Source: Burkholderia sp. 9120 (GTDB lineage Bacteria; Pseudomonadota; Gammaproteobacteria; Burkholderiales; Burkholderiaceae). From it: 64,000 bases of DNA. Below are positions 25,705 to 33,991 of the stretch, in pieces. The translations under genes were made by a program, and so were the position numbers. Each line of letters opens with the position of its first letter. The stretch's first letter is position 1. The notes beneath the pieces were generated by a model. The model made no database searches, was not told the origin of the DNA, and worked only from the letters and a program-made list of their open reading frames with translations. Location of the stretch: positions 2,542,001-2,606,000 of the forward strand of contig NZ_JQNA01000002.1 of the NCBI RefSeq assembly GCF_000745015.1, in the 5' to 3' direction.

Positions 25705-27438
25705 TCAATGCGAATCGCGCGGCACCGCCGCGCCGCTCGAGCCGACGAGGAAGTCCAGGTCCGCGCCCTGATCCGCTTGCAAGACATGCTCGACATACAG
25801 CTTGTAGTAGCCGCGTTTGGGTGGCTCCGGCGGCTGCCATGCGGCGCGCCGGCGGGCGAGTTCGTCGTCGGAGACGTCCAGGTGCAGACGGCGTGCTTCG
25901 ACGTCCAGTTCGATCATGTCGCCGGTTTGCACGAACGCGAGCGGGCCGCCCGCGGCCGCTTCCGGCGACACGTGCAGCACCACCGCGCCGTAGGCCGTGC
26001 CGCTCATGCGGCCGTCGGAAATCCGCACCATGTCCGTGATGCCTTTTTGCAGCACCTTTTTCGGCAGCGGCATGTTGCCGACTTCCGCGAAACCCGGATA
26101 GCCCTTCGGGCCCGCGCCCTTGAGCACCATGATGCAATGCTCGTCGATATCGAGCGACTCGTCGTCGATCTTCGCGTGCAGTTCCTCGATGTTCTCGAAT
26201 ACGACCGCGCGGCCGCGATGCTTGAGCAACTCCGCCGTCGCCGCCGAAGGCTTGATCACCGCGCCATTCGGCGCGAGGTTGCCCTTGAGCACGGCGATGC
26301 CCGCCTTCGGCTTGAACGGCTCGGCGAACGTGGTGATGACTTTCTCGTCGTGATTCGGCGCGTTGCGCACGTTGTCCCAGATCGTTTTACCGTTGACAGT
26401 CAGCGCTTCGCGATGCAACAGGCCTTGTTCGCCCATTTGCTTCAACACCGCCGGCAAACCGCCAGCGTAGTAAAAATCCTCCATCAGATATTCACCCGAC
26501 GGTTGCAGATTCACCAGACACGGCACGTTCGAACCCAGCTCCCAATCCTCCAGCGACAACTCCACGCCAATCCGCTTGGCCAGCGCGATCAGATGCACGA
26601 CGGCATTGGTCGAGCCGCCGATCGCCGCGTTCGTGCGAATCGCGTTTTCGAACGCCTGGCGTGTGAGGATCTTGTCCATGGTCAAATCCTCGCGGACCAT
26701 GTCGACAATCCGCCGGCCCGCCAGATGCGCGAGCACCTGACGGCGCGCGTCGACGGCGGGAATCGCCGCGTTGTGCGGCAAGCCCATGCCGAGCGATTCG
26801 ACCATCGACGCCATCGTCGACGCCGTGCCCATCGTCATGCAGTGACCACGCGAGCGGTTCATGCACGACTCGGCTTCGGTGAATTCTTCCTGCGTCATCG
26901 AGCCGGCGCGTACTTCCTCCGACATCTGCCAGACGCCCGTGCCCGAACCGATATGCTTGCCGCGAAACCGGCCGTTGAGCATCGGCCCACCGGACACCGC
27001 CAGCGCCGGCAGATTGCACGACGCGGCGCCCATCAGCAGAGCGGGCGTGGTCTTATCGCAGCCGACCAGCAGAATCACGCCGTCCATCGGATTGCCGCGA
27101 ATCGACTCCTCGACGTCCATTGAAGCGAGGTTGCGAAACAGCATCGCCGTGGGCCGCAAATTGGTCTCGCCGAGCGACATCACTGGAAACTCGAGCGGCA
27201 GGCCGCCCGCTTCGTGCACGCCTTTTTTCACGTACTCCGCGAGCTCGCGAAAGTGCGCGTTGCACGGCGTCAGTTCGGACCACGTGTTGCAGATGCCGAT
27301 CACCGGACGCCCGTCGAACTCGTCGTGCGGAATGCCCTGGTTTTTCATCCACGAGCGATGCAGAAAACCATCGCGGTCCTTGAGGCCGAACCACGCCTGG
27401 CTGCGCAGCGGCTTTTTAGTCTGGTTCGAATCAGCCAT
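25705..27438 (-). CDS. IlvD/Edd-family sugar-acid dehydratase, probable L-arabonate dehydratase
   Basis: A 577-aa Fe-S dehydratase of the IlvD/Edd superfamily. Cluster and Mg ligands appear in GICNTWSELTPCNAH, GCDKTTPALLMGAASCN and NRSRGHCMTMGTAS; the C-terminal part has RISDGRMSGTAYGAVVLHVS. Such enzymes include dihydroxy-acid dehydratase and pentonate dehydratases. The EESIRGNPMDGVILLVGCD region and its location at the end of an araFGH transport operon favour L-arabonate dehydratase of the non-phosphorylative pathway (inference from context). ATG 27438 has AGGAGA upstream; an alternative ATG six codons earlier is less likely. Confidence 0.88.
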   Translation of the reverse strand: MADSNQTKKPLRSQAWFGLKDRDGFLHRSWMKNQGIPHDEFDGRPVIGICNTWSELTPCNAHFRELAEYVKKGVHEAGGLPLEFPVMSLGETNLRPTAMLFRNLASMDVEESIRGNPMDGVILLVGCDKTTPALLMGAASCNLPALAVSGGPMLNGRFRGKHIGSGTGVWQMSEEVRAGSMTQEEFTEAESCMNRSRGHCMTMGTASTMASMVESLGMGLPHNAAIPAVDARRQVLAHLAGRRIVDMVREDLTMDKILTRQAFENAIRTNAAIGGSTNAVVHLIALAKRIGVELSLEDWELGSNVPCLVNLQPSGEYLMEDFYYAGGLPAVLKQMGEQGLLHREALTVNGKTIWDNVRNAPNHDEKVITTFAEPFKPKAGIAVLKGNLAPNGAVIKPSAATAELLKHRGRAVVFENIEELHAKIDDESLDIDEHCIMVLKGAGPKGYPGFAEVGNMPLPKKVLQKGITDMVRISDGRMSGTAYGAVVLHVSPEAAAGGPLAFVQTGDMIELDVEARRLHLDVSDDELARRRAAWQPPEPPKRGYYKLYVEHVLQADQGADLDFLVGSSGAAVPRDSH

Positions 27439-27477
27439 GAAATCTCCTGTTGGCAAAGAGGGGGAGCAGGGCGTGCG

Positions 27478-28482
27478 TCAGTGCACGCGCTTGCTGCGGC
27501 GGAACTGATCGAACAGCACCGCGAGCAGCAGAATCCCGCCGCGAATCAGGTACTGATAAAAGGTCGGCACGTTCATCAGGCTCATGGCGTCCTGCACCGA
27601 ACCCATGATCAGCACGCCGACCAGCACACCGGAAATCGTCGCGACGCCGCCCGTCAGCGACACGCCGCCGAGCACGCAGGCGGAAATCACACCCAGTTCG
27701 AGCCCGACCGAAGTTTTCGGATCGCCCAGACTCATGCGCGACGCCAGCATCACGCCCGCAAAACCCGTCACGAGGCCTTGCAATACGAACACTGTGATCT
27801 TGATCCGCGTGACCGGCAAGCCCGCCAGCAAGGCCGCCTCGCTATTGCCGCCGACCGCCAGCACGTTCTTGCCGAATACGGTTTTCTTCAGCAAAAATCC
27901 GAACAGGACGAAGCCGACGATGTTGCTCCAGATCGGGTACGAAATACCGAGGAACGCACCGCCGCCCAGGTCGAAGAAACGTTCTTCGGAGATCATCACC
28001 GCGTCGCCGTTCGAGGTGATGTAGGCGAGGCCGCGCACGACTTCCATCATCGCAAGCGTGACGATCAGCGAGTTGATCTTGAAGCGCGCGACCAGCACGC
28101 CGTTCACCAGCCCGACCGCGCCACCCGCGAGCACGCCGGCCGCAATGCCGAGCGTCACGCTATGCGTCGCGGTGATCAGCGTGGACGCCACCACGCCCGC
28201 GAACGCGACGATCGACGCCACCGACAGATCCACTTCGCCGAGCGCGAGCACGAACATCATCGTTACGGAGATCGAGCCGATCAGCGTGACCGAGAGCAGC
28301 AGGCCCTGAATGTTTCGCGAGCTCAGAAAATCCGGCACCGTGAACGACAGCACCGCGAACAGAATCACGAACACCATCACGATGCCGGACTTGTTGATCA
28401 GATCCCAGGTGCGCGCGGCGCGCGCGCTGAGACCTGAGGCGACGACGGGGGCGGTCGAGGTGTCGGTTGAAGGTGTCTGCAT
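27478..28482 (-). CDS. araH: L-arabinose ABC transporter permease AraH
   Basis: A 334-aa permease of the RbsC/AraH family with about eight to ten membrane helices (for example SGIVMVFVILFAVLSFTVPD, GVVASTLITATHSVTLGIAA). The EAA-like loop is in the middle of the protein. It forms the membrane channel for the AraF-captured sugar, powered by AraG. It sits between araG and the dehydratase in one minus-strand operon, separated from the dehydratase by 39 bases. Confidence 0.9.
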   Translation of the reverse strand: MQTPSTDTSTAPVVASGLSARAARTWDLINKSGIVMVFVILFAVLSFTVPDFLSSRNIQGLLLSVTLIGSISVTMMFVLALGEVDLSVASIVAFAGVVASTLITATHSVTLGIAAGVLAGGAVGLVNGVLVARFKINSLIVTLAMMEVVRGLAYITSNGDAVMISEERFFDLGGGAFLGISYPIWSNIVGFVLFGFLLKKTVFGKNVLAVGGNSEAALLAGLPVTRIKITVFVLQGLVTGFAGVMLASRMSLGDPKTSVGLELGVISACVLGGVSLTGGVATISGVLVGVLIMGSVQDAMSLMNVPTFYQYLIRGGILLLAVLFDQFRRSKRVH

Positions 28483-28552
28483 GATGTGTGTTCCGTTTCA
28501 ATGGCGCGATGCGCCTGCTTTGTTTCGCCGGGTGCGGTGCGGCCGGTTGCCG

Positions 28553-30121
28553 TTAGCGCGGCAACGCGAGCTTGATCAATGCGTCCGGCGTGGCCTGCGC
28601 CTTCGGCAGATCGCCGACAATGCGGCCTTCCTTCATCACGATCACGCGATCCGCCACGCCGATCACTTCGGCGAGATCGCTCGACACGACGATCACCGTG
28701 CGGCCCGCTTCGGCGAGTCCATACAGCAAGCCGTAGATTTCACTGCGCGCGCCGACGTCGATACCGCGTGTGGGTTCGTCCATCAGAAACACGTCGATCT
28801 CTTCGGCAAGCCAGCGCGACAGAATCACCTTCTGCTGATTGCCGCCGGACAGCGTGCCGATCGGCGTGTCGCCGTTACGCGTCTTGATCGCGAGCTTGCC
28901 GATGAAGGTTTTTGCGGTCTGCGCTTCCTTGCGGCCGTTGAGCACGTTGAAGCGGCTGAAGTGACGGCGGCAACTGATGTTGAGGTTGTCCGACACCGAC
29001 GCGATCGAAACGATGCCTTCCTGCTTGCGGTCTTCCGGACACAGCGCGACACCGGCGCGCACTGCGTCGCGTGGTGTGGCGAAGCGCACCGCTTTTCCCT
29101 TGAGCGTGATGTCGCCGGCTGTCGGTTTGACCGCGCCGTAGATCAGCTTCATCAACTCGGAACGTCCCGCGCCGACCAGGCCGAAAAAGCCGACGATTTC
29201 ACCGCGGCGCGCGGAGAACGAAGCCGGCTCACGCAGGCCGCGTCCCATCAATCCTTTGACGTCGAGTTGCACGTCGCCGAGTTCGCGTGAGCGGTAGCCG
29301 TACACGTCGGCAATCGAGCGGCCCACCATGCAACTGATCAGACGATCGCGATCGAGTCCTTCGCCGGCGTCGAACGTATCGATGCGGCGTCCGTCGCGGA
29401 ACACCGTCACGCGATCGCATAGCTCGTAGACTTCGTCCATGCGATGCGTGACGTAGATAATCGCGCGGCCTTCGGCCTTCAATGCGCGAATGATCCGGAA
29501 CAGTTGCGTGGTTTCGCGCGAAGACAGCGAACTGGTCGGCTCGTCGAACGCGATCACGCGCGCGTCGCGCATCAACGCCTTGCCGATTTCGATCATTTGC
29601 CGCTGGCCGATCGAGAGATTCTTCACCTGTTGCGACGGATCGATCTTCTCGCCGAGCCGTTCGAGTTCATGCACCGCGCGCGCCACCAGCGCCTTTTCGT
29701 CGAGCACGCCGAAACGGTTAGGCAGTGCGCCGAGCATCAGGTTTTCCGCGACCGTCAACTCCGGCACCAGATGCAGTTCCTGATAGATGATCGCGACGCC
29801 CGCCGCGATCGCCGCTTTCGTCGTGGTGAATTGCTGCTCGACGCCGTCGAGCGACAACGTGCCCGCAGCGGGTTGATTCACACCGGAGAGCACCTTGAGC
29901 AGCGTCGATTTGCCGGCGCCGTTTTCGCCCATCAAGCCATGCACTTCGCCGCGTCGTACTTCGAGCGAAACCTGGTCGAGTGCGAGCACGCCGGGAAAGC
30001 GCACGGTGATGCCGTCGAGTCGCAGATAAGGACGCGACGACGCAAATGCCGTTGCGGGCGAGGGCGCTTGCGTCGGCAGCGCCGTCTCGCCAAGGTGAGA
30101 CTCACTGGGTGAAGCCGTCAT
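28553..30121 (-). CDS. araG: L-arabinose ABC transporter ATP-binding protein AraG
   Basis: A duplicated sugar-importer ATPase (522 aa) of the AraG/RbsA/MglA family. The first cassette has Walker [17 protein letters not shown] and signature [15 protein letters not shown]. The second has a degenerate A motif ([16 protein letters not shown]) and signature [14 protein letters not shown], with the Walker B aspartate in [20 protein letters not shown]. The frame extends to 30157, but the ATG at 30121, with GAGGTT upstream, begins a normal-length protein with a short N-terminal extension. Second in the operon after araF. Confidence 0.92.
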   Translation of the reverse strand: MTASPSESHLGETALPTQAPSPATAFASSRPYLRLDGITVRFPGVLALDQVSLEVRRGEVHGLMGENGAGKSTLLKVLSGVNQPAAGTLSLDGVEQQFTTTKAAIAAGVAIIYQELHLVPELTVAENLMLGALPNRFGVLDEKALVARAVHELERLGEKIDPSQQVKNLSIGQRQMIEIGKALMRDARVIAFDEPTSSLSSRETTQLFRIIRALKAEGRAIIYVTHRMDEVYELCDRVTVFRDGRRIDTFDAGEGLDRDRLISCMVGRSIADVYGYRSRELGDVQLDVKGLMGRGLREPASFSARRGEIVGFFGLVGAGRSELMKLIYGAVKPTAGDITLKGKAVRFATPRDAVRAGVALCPEDRKQEGIVSIASVSDNLNISCRRHFSRFNVLNGRKEAQTAKTFIGKLAIKTRNGDTPIGTLSGGNQQKVILSRWLAEEIDVFLMDEPTRGIDVGARSEIYGLLYGLAEAGRTVIVVSSDLAEVIGVADRVIVMKEGRIVGDLPKAQATPDALIKLALPR

Positions 30122-30223
30122 CGAAAACCTCGAAACCTCGAACTGATAGACAACCAACCGGTGCAGGCCGCGCTCGCGTGAATCCGCAAGAGACGGCCCG
30201 CCGCGTGCGAACGCGAATCCCGC

Positions 30224-31228
30224 TTAAATGCCGAGTTCTTTACGCACGTCCTGCCAGTTGCCGCGCACCATCAGCTTGCCGGTGGTCTGCGTATCGGCGG
30301 GCGGCTGCTTGCCGTCCTTGATCCACTCGACGAGGTTCTCCGTGCTCTCCTTGCCGTGCATCGTCGAGCTCACGGCGATCGTGCCGTAGAAGCCCGTCGG
30401 TTCTTTCTTCTGGAATTCGGCGAACGCTTCGCCCGCGCCGTTGATGCCGACGCCGATCACATCCGCCGCCGGAATATGCAACTGCTCGGTCGCGCGCACG
30501 CCGCCCAGCACGCTCTCCTCGTTGAGCGCGAAGATCACCCACTTCTTGATGGTCGGATGCTGCGCCAGCACCGGCGACGAAGCGTTGAAACCGCCTTCGT
30601 CATCGGTCGTTTTCTGCGGGGCGTCGAAGATGTTTTCCTTCTTGAAGCCGCCGGCCAGCAGCGATTGCGTCGCGCCATCGGTGCGCAGCTTCGCGGTCGG
30701 CAGTTCGTAGTTCGTGATGCGCAGCGCGCCGACTTCTTCGGGTTTCCAGCCACGGCGTTTCATTTCGTCGCTGATCGCCTGACCGACCTGATTGCCGATC
30801 TTGAGCGCGGACATGCCCAGATGCGGCACGTTCGGCAACGGCTTGCCGGTGGAGTCGACGAGTTGATCGTCGACGGTGACGAACTTCATGTTGTAGCGCT
30901 TCGCGCGGGCCTGAATCGCAGGGCCAAGGCGCACGTCGGGTGCGCAGATCACGAAGCCGCTCGCGCCTTGCGCACCGAGGTTGTCGATCGCGGCGAGCAC
31001 TTTTTCGCCGTCGGGCGTGCCGATGTTGACCACCGAGAAGCCGTCTTTCTGACCGAGTGCGGAGGCCGCTTTCTGCTCGTTGATGAACCACGCCTGTTCC
31101 GGCATCTTCACGAGGAAGCCGACCTTGAGCGGCTGGTCCGCGTGCGCGGAAAACTGGGCGGCGAAGGGCGCGGCGAGCGCGGCGGCGGCGAGCGCGGATA
31201 GCGTCAAACGACGAAGCTTGCGGGTCAT
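30224..31228 (-). CDS. araF: L-arabinose-binding periplasmic protein AraF
   Basis: A 334-aa periplasmic sugar-binding protein. The ATG at 31228 gives a signal peptide (MTRKLRRLTLSALAAAALAA, cut near SAHA); the longer frame is rejected. The mature protein tracks E. coli AraF: LKVGFLVKMPEQAWF, TPDGEKVLAAIDNLGAQGAS, GFVICAPDVRLG, ALNEESVLGGVRATEQ, GIGVGINGAGEA-like and GFYGT. This alignment from memory is the basis for naming the system an arabinose rather than a ribose or galactose transporter. First gene of the operon, divergent from the LysR regulator. Confidence 0.9.
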   Translation of the reverse strand: MTRKLRRLTLSALAAAALAAPFAAQFSAHADQPLKVGFLVKMPEQAWFINEQKAASALGQKDGFSVVNIGTPDGEKVLAAIDNLGAQGASGFVICAPDVRLGPAIQARAKRYNMKFVTVDDQLVDSTGKPLPNVPHLGMSALKIGNQVGQAISDEMKRRGWKPEEVGALRITNYELPTAKLRTDGATQSLLAGGFKKENIFDAPQKTTDDEGGFNASSPVLAQHPTIKKWVIFALNEESVLGGVRATEQLHIPAADVIGVGINGAGEAFAEFQKKEPTGFYGTIAVSSTMHGKESTENLVEWIKDGKQPPADTQTTGKLMVRGNWQDVRKELGI

Positions 31229-31360
31229 GGTTGTCTCCTGAAGTTGTAGTGCTGCGTTGATTTGATTTATGGGCAGCGGGGCGAAGCGGAACGGCTCAGA
31301 AAGTCCACGAATGGTATGAGCGGCTCCGATAACTTTCCAATCCCTTTTTAGGCCAACCCG

Positions 31361-31376
31361 ATACCAATTCCGGTAT
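31361..31376. promoter_or_regulatory. Putative LysR (GbpR) operator between araF and its regulator
   Basis: Perfect palindrome ATACC-AATTCC-GGTAT, with a further TGGTAT half-site at 31312-31317. Its place in the divergent gap and its T-N-A character fit a LysR-type recognition site. Assigned by position only. Confidence 0.5.
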
Positions 31377-31466
31377 GGCATCATGAAGCCTTGCTCGGCG
31401 CTCACGAGCCGGCGAACAGCGTTGAGCCGTTTTGTGCCAATCGTCGGGAAGTCTGGGAGACAAGCC

Positions 31467-32444
31467 ATGACGCGTAACTACTCGAACTGGTTCGTCCGCG
31501 CGCGCCTGAAGACGCGGCAATTGCAGTTGCTCGCGGCTATGGAAGAGGAGGGCAACGTCCGGCGAGCCGCCGACATGCTCGGCATGACCCAGCCGGCGGC
31601 GTCGCGTTTGCTGAAGGAGTTGGAGGACATGCTGGAGGTCAGCCTGTTCGACCGCACGCCGCACGGCATGCGCGCCACGCTGTATGGCGAAGTGATGATT
31701 CGCCACGCACGCATGGTGCTGTCGAATCTGAGCCACGCGCACGACGAGATTTCGGCGTTGCGCGCCGGTCTGGCGGGGCAGGTGCGGATCGGCGTGATCG
31801 CGGCGGCCGCCGCGACGATGGTGCCGCGCGCGATCTCCCGCGTGAAAGAGCGCTATCCGCAGTTGCAGATCTGGGCCGAAGTGGAAACCTCGGATGTCAT
31901 GCTGCCGCGGCTCGCCGAAGGTGAGCTGGACATCATGATTGGCCGCGTTCTGGAGCGGCAGAACCAGTTCAAGGCGGAAGTCAGCTACGAACCGCTCGCC
32001 GACGAACCGCTGTGCGTGGTCGCACGCCCCGGGCATCCTCTCGAAAATGAGACAGGTTTGACACTACGGGGAATCGTCAACGCAAGCTGGGTTTTGCATC
32101 CGCCGGGCAGCGTGTTGCGTCATCGCTTTGATCTGATGTTTTCGCACATTGGACTGAATCCGCCGCAAAACGTCGTGAATACGAACAATTTTCTGGCGAT
32201 TTCGAGCTTACTGTTGCAAAGCGACATGTTGGCGGTTTTACCGGAAGAAGTGGCGCGTCAGTACCAACAGTACGGTGTCCTGAAGCGTATACCGATCGAT
32301 TTACCGTACAGGATGGATACATTCGGTATCATCACGCGCCAGTCGCATCTCCTTTCTCCCGCGGCCTGTGTCGTGCTCGACGCCTTACGGGACGCGGCCG
32401 GCGAGGTCTACGGCACGGCTTTCGAGCCGGGTGTGGCGCGATAA
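31467..32444 (+). CDS. LysR-type regulator, GbpR-like
   Basis: A 325-aa LysR regulator: N-terminal HTH (LQLLAAMEEEGNVRRAADML, TQPAASRLLKELEDMLEVSL), then an inducer-binding domain of two Rossmann-like lobes. It resembles the GbpR group that regulates sugar-binding-protein genes for arabinose, galactose or fucose in alpha- and beta-proteobacteria. The ATG at 31467 is preceded by GGGAGA at good spacing; upstream in-frame residues look non-coding. It is divergent from araF, whose operon it probably controls. Confidence 0.88.
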   Translation: MTRNYSNWFVRARLKTRQLQLLAAMEEEGNVRRAADMLGMTQPAASRLLKELEDMLEVSLFDRTPHGMRATLYGEVMIRHARMVLSNLSHAHDEISALRAGLAGQVRIGVIAAAAATMVPRAISRVKERYPQLQIWAEVETSDVMLPRLAEGELDIMIGRVLERQNQFKAEVSYEPLADEPLCVVARPGHPLENETGLTLRGIVNASWVLHPPGSVLRHRFDLMFSHIGLNPPQNVVNTNNFLAISSLLLQSDMLAVLPEEVARQYQQYGVLKRIPIDLPYRMDTFGIITRQSHLLSPAACVVLDALRDAAGEVYGTAFEPGVAR

Positions 32445-32586
32445 ATGCTTCTCCCGTGGTATCAGAAGCCGGCCGACGGCGCGGGAGGACCATACGATGT
32501 ACAACAAACACGGAAAACGGCAACGCGCCGTCGACGATTCTTTTTCTGTTCGCTCCGGTGGAGCGAGCGCCTGGTTTAGCAACGGC

Positions 32587-33141
32587 ATGGCTCTTAAATC
32601 GACGATTTACAAGGCGGAACTGCAGATCGCCAACATGGACCGGCACTATTACGCCGACCATGCGCTGACGATCGCCCGCCATCCCTCGGAAACCGACGAT
32701 CGGATGATGGTCCGCGTCGCCGCGTTCGCGCTATTCGCGCAGGAACGCCTCGAATTCTGCAAAGGTTTGTCCGATGTGGATGAACCGGATCTGTGGCAGA
32801 AGGACCTGACTGGCCAGATCGAAACCTGGATCGAAGTCGGTCAGCCGGACGAACGGCGCATTGCCAAGGCAAGCGGTCGCTCGAACGAGGTGATCGTGAT
32901 CGCCTACGGCGGCCGCACGTCGGACATCTGGTGGCAAGGCGTGCGTAGCAAGGTGGAACGCATGCGCAACGTGACGGTGTGGTCGCTCGGCGAAGATATC
33001 GCCACGGCGCTCGGCTCGCTCGCCGCGCGGACCATGCGGCTGCAATGCACGGTGCAGGACGGCGAAGCCTGGCTCGGCAGCGCCGACGCCGATGCGGTGA
33101 AAATCGACTGGACGGTGTTGAAAGAGCCCGCCAACGCTTGA
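32587..33141 (+). CDS. yaeQ: YaeQ family protein
   Basis: YaeQ-like protein of 184 aa, clearly related to E. coli YaeQ: MALKSTIYKAELQIANMDRH, TIARHPSETDDRMMVRV, DLTGQIETWIEVGQPDERRI, GRTSDIWWQGV, TMRLQCTVQDG. The fold is nuclease-like, but no activity is established. The family start is ATG 32587, which has no obvious Shine-Dalgarno. A better GGGAGGA lies in front of an in-frame ATG at 32497, giving a 30-residue extension (MYNKHGKRQR...). The actual start therefore remains open. Confidence 0.88.
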   Translation: MALKSTIYKAELQIANMDRHYYADHALTIARHPSETDDRMMVRVAAFALFAQERLEFCKGLSDVDEPDLWQKDLTGQIETWIEVGQPDERRIAKASGRSNEVIVIAYGGRTSDIWWQGVRSKVERMRNVTVWSLGEDIATALGSLAARTMRLQCTVQDGEAWLGSADADAVKIDWTVLKEPANA

Positions 33142-33171
33142 TGTCGGCCTGACGCCGGCGGCGCCTGACGC

Positions 33172-33597
33172 TCAGAGCGACGTCATGCGCGCCGCTTCAG
33201 GCGGGCCTTTGAGTTCGACCATATTGCCTTCCGGGTCGAACAGATACAGCGACGGCCCAAAGCCGTCCGCGCCGTAGCGCAGTCCCAGTTCGCCCAGCCG
33301 GACGCCGTGCCCCGTGAGATGCGCCTTGAGCGCGTCGGCGTCGAACGGATCGACGCGCAGACACAGATGATCCATATTCCGCCCGGTGCCCGGCACGCCG
33401 TTTTCGGGGTGATCGAGCCGCGCGCCGACCTGCAACAGGTCGATCAGTGAATGCCCCGCGCGCAACTGCGTCAGACCCAGATCCCGCTGTTCCTTTTCGA
33501 GGCTGCAACCGAGCACGTCGCAGTAAAAGCGCGCCATCGATTGGGCGTCGGCCGCGCGAATGACGACGTGGTCGATCTCGCGAATGTGGATTTTCAT
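33172..33597 (-). CDS. VOC family (glyoxalase/dioxygenase-fold) protein
   Basis: A 141-aa vicinal-oxygen-chelate protein made of two beta-alpha-beta-beta-beta units. Putative metal ligands: IDHVVIRAAD (His), NMDHLCLRV (His) and MVELKGPPEA (Glu). ATG at 33597; an upstream in-frame extension is low-complexity. The specific reaction (lactoylglutathione lyase, dioxygenase or resistance protein) cannot be decided. Oriented toward the convergent yaeQ. Confidence 0.85.
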   Translation of the reverse strand: MKIHIREIDHVVIRAADAQSMARFYCDVLGCSLEKEQRDLGLTQLRAGHSLIDLLQVGARLDHPENGVPGTGRNMDHLCLRVDPFDADALKAHLTGHGVRLGELGLRYGADGFGPSLYLFDPEGNMVELKGPPEAARMTSL

Positions 33598-33716
33598 GTC
33601 GAACGCCCCTTGGCAGGTTCGCGGAACGGAGGAATCGCCAGTGTAGAAGAAAGGGCGCGGCCGCGAGCGGAGCGCGTGAAGCCCGCCTGAGGGGCCGGAT
33701 CGGGAAACGATGGACG

Positions 33717-33746
33717 AAAAAAAGCCCGCTCTATGTGGAGCGGGCT
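33717..33746 (-). terminator. Intrinsic terminator of the candidate small RNA
   Basis: A 9-bp perfect stem, 6-nt loop CACATA, then seven T residues on the minus strand. No protein-coding gene on that strand lies directly upstream, which is why a small RNA was sought. Confidence 0.85.
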
Positions 33747-33779
33747 GAATCCATATCAGGAGGAGACATGGAGGAGACA
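33717..33779 (-). ncRNA. Candidate 63-nt small RNA with two anti-Shine-Dalgarno motifs
   Basis: A minus-strand transcript predicted from about 33779 to 33717. Its 5' part carries CUCCUCC twice (complements of 33770-33776 and 33759-33765), fully complementary to GGAGGAG ribosome-binding sequences. Its 3' part is a perfect 9-bp terminator hairpin (AGCCCGCTC / GAGCGGGCT) with seven U residues. A well-formed sigma70-like promoter stands immediately upstream. C-rich CUCCUCC-type small RNAs that block translation initiation are known in other proteobacteria (for example the CuckooRNA group); membership here is inference. No Hfq site was checked beyond the U-rich tail. Confidence 0.65.
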
Positions 33780-33785
33780 AGAACT

Positions 33786-33814
33786 AATATACACACAGGG
33801 TTGGTGCGACGCAA
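33786..33814 (-). promoter_or_regulatory. Promoter of the candidate small RNA
   Basis: On the minus strand TTGCGT (33809-33814) and TATATT (33786-33791) are separated by exactly 17 bases. The expected transcription start falls near 33779, just before the first CUCCUCC motif. Confidence 0.6.
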
Positions 33815-33991
33815 TAACTTTTTAAGGGAAAACCCGATATTGAGCCAAATTGTCGCAGTTTTCGGCAAAACGACCGTCCGGCGGGCGTTTCGGCCCACGG
33901 TGAAGCGCAATGACAGAGCAAGAACCGGGGCGTAGTGTGGGGGCAGGCAGCCTACATTGCTGAGCATCGACATCGCCCATTCGGAACCCTC

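Larger units (their letters stand above)
33598..33991. other. Intergenic region VOC gene / ada, holding a candidate small RNA
   Basis: 394 bases. The central part encodes the minus-strand small RNA described separately. The part toward ada has no identified promoter. A reading frame at 33735-33935 (+) is rejected as a by-product of the small RNA's Shine-Dalgarno-complementary motifs. Confidence 0.6.

Noticed and set aside
25705..27438. Housekeeping dihydroxy-acid dehydratase IlvD
   Set aside because: Operon with araFGH and no branched-chain amino acid genes nearby; pentonate dehydratase fits better. Not proven.
33735..33935. Plus-strand ORF with AGGAGGAGAC before an ATG
   Set aside because: The apparent ribosome-binding site is the complement of the small RNA's anti-SD motifs. 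The predicted peptide has no homology, and the small RNA terminator occupies its 5' end.
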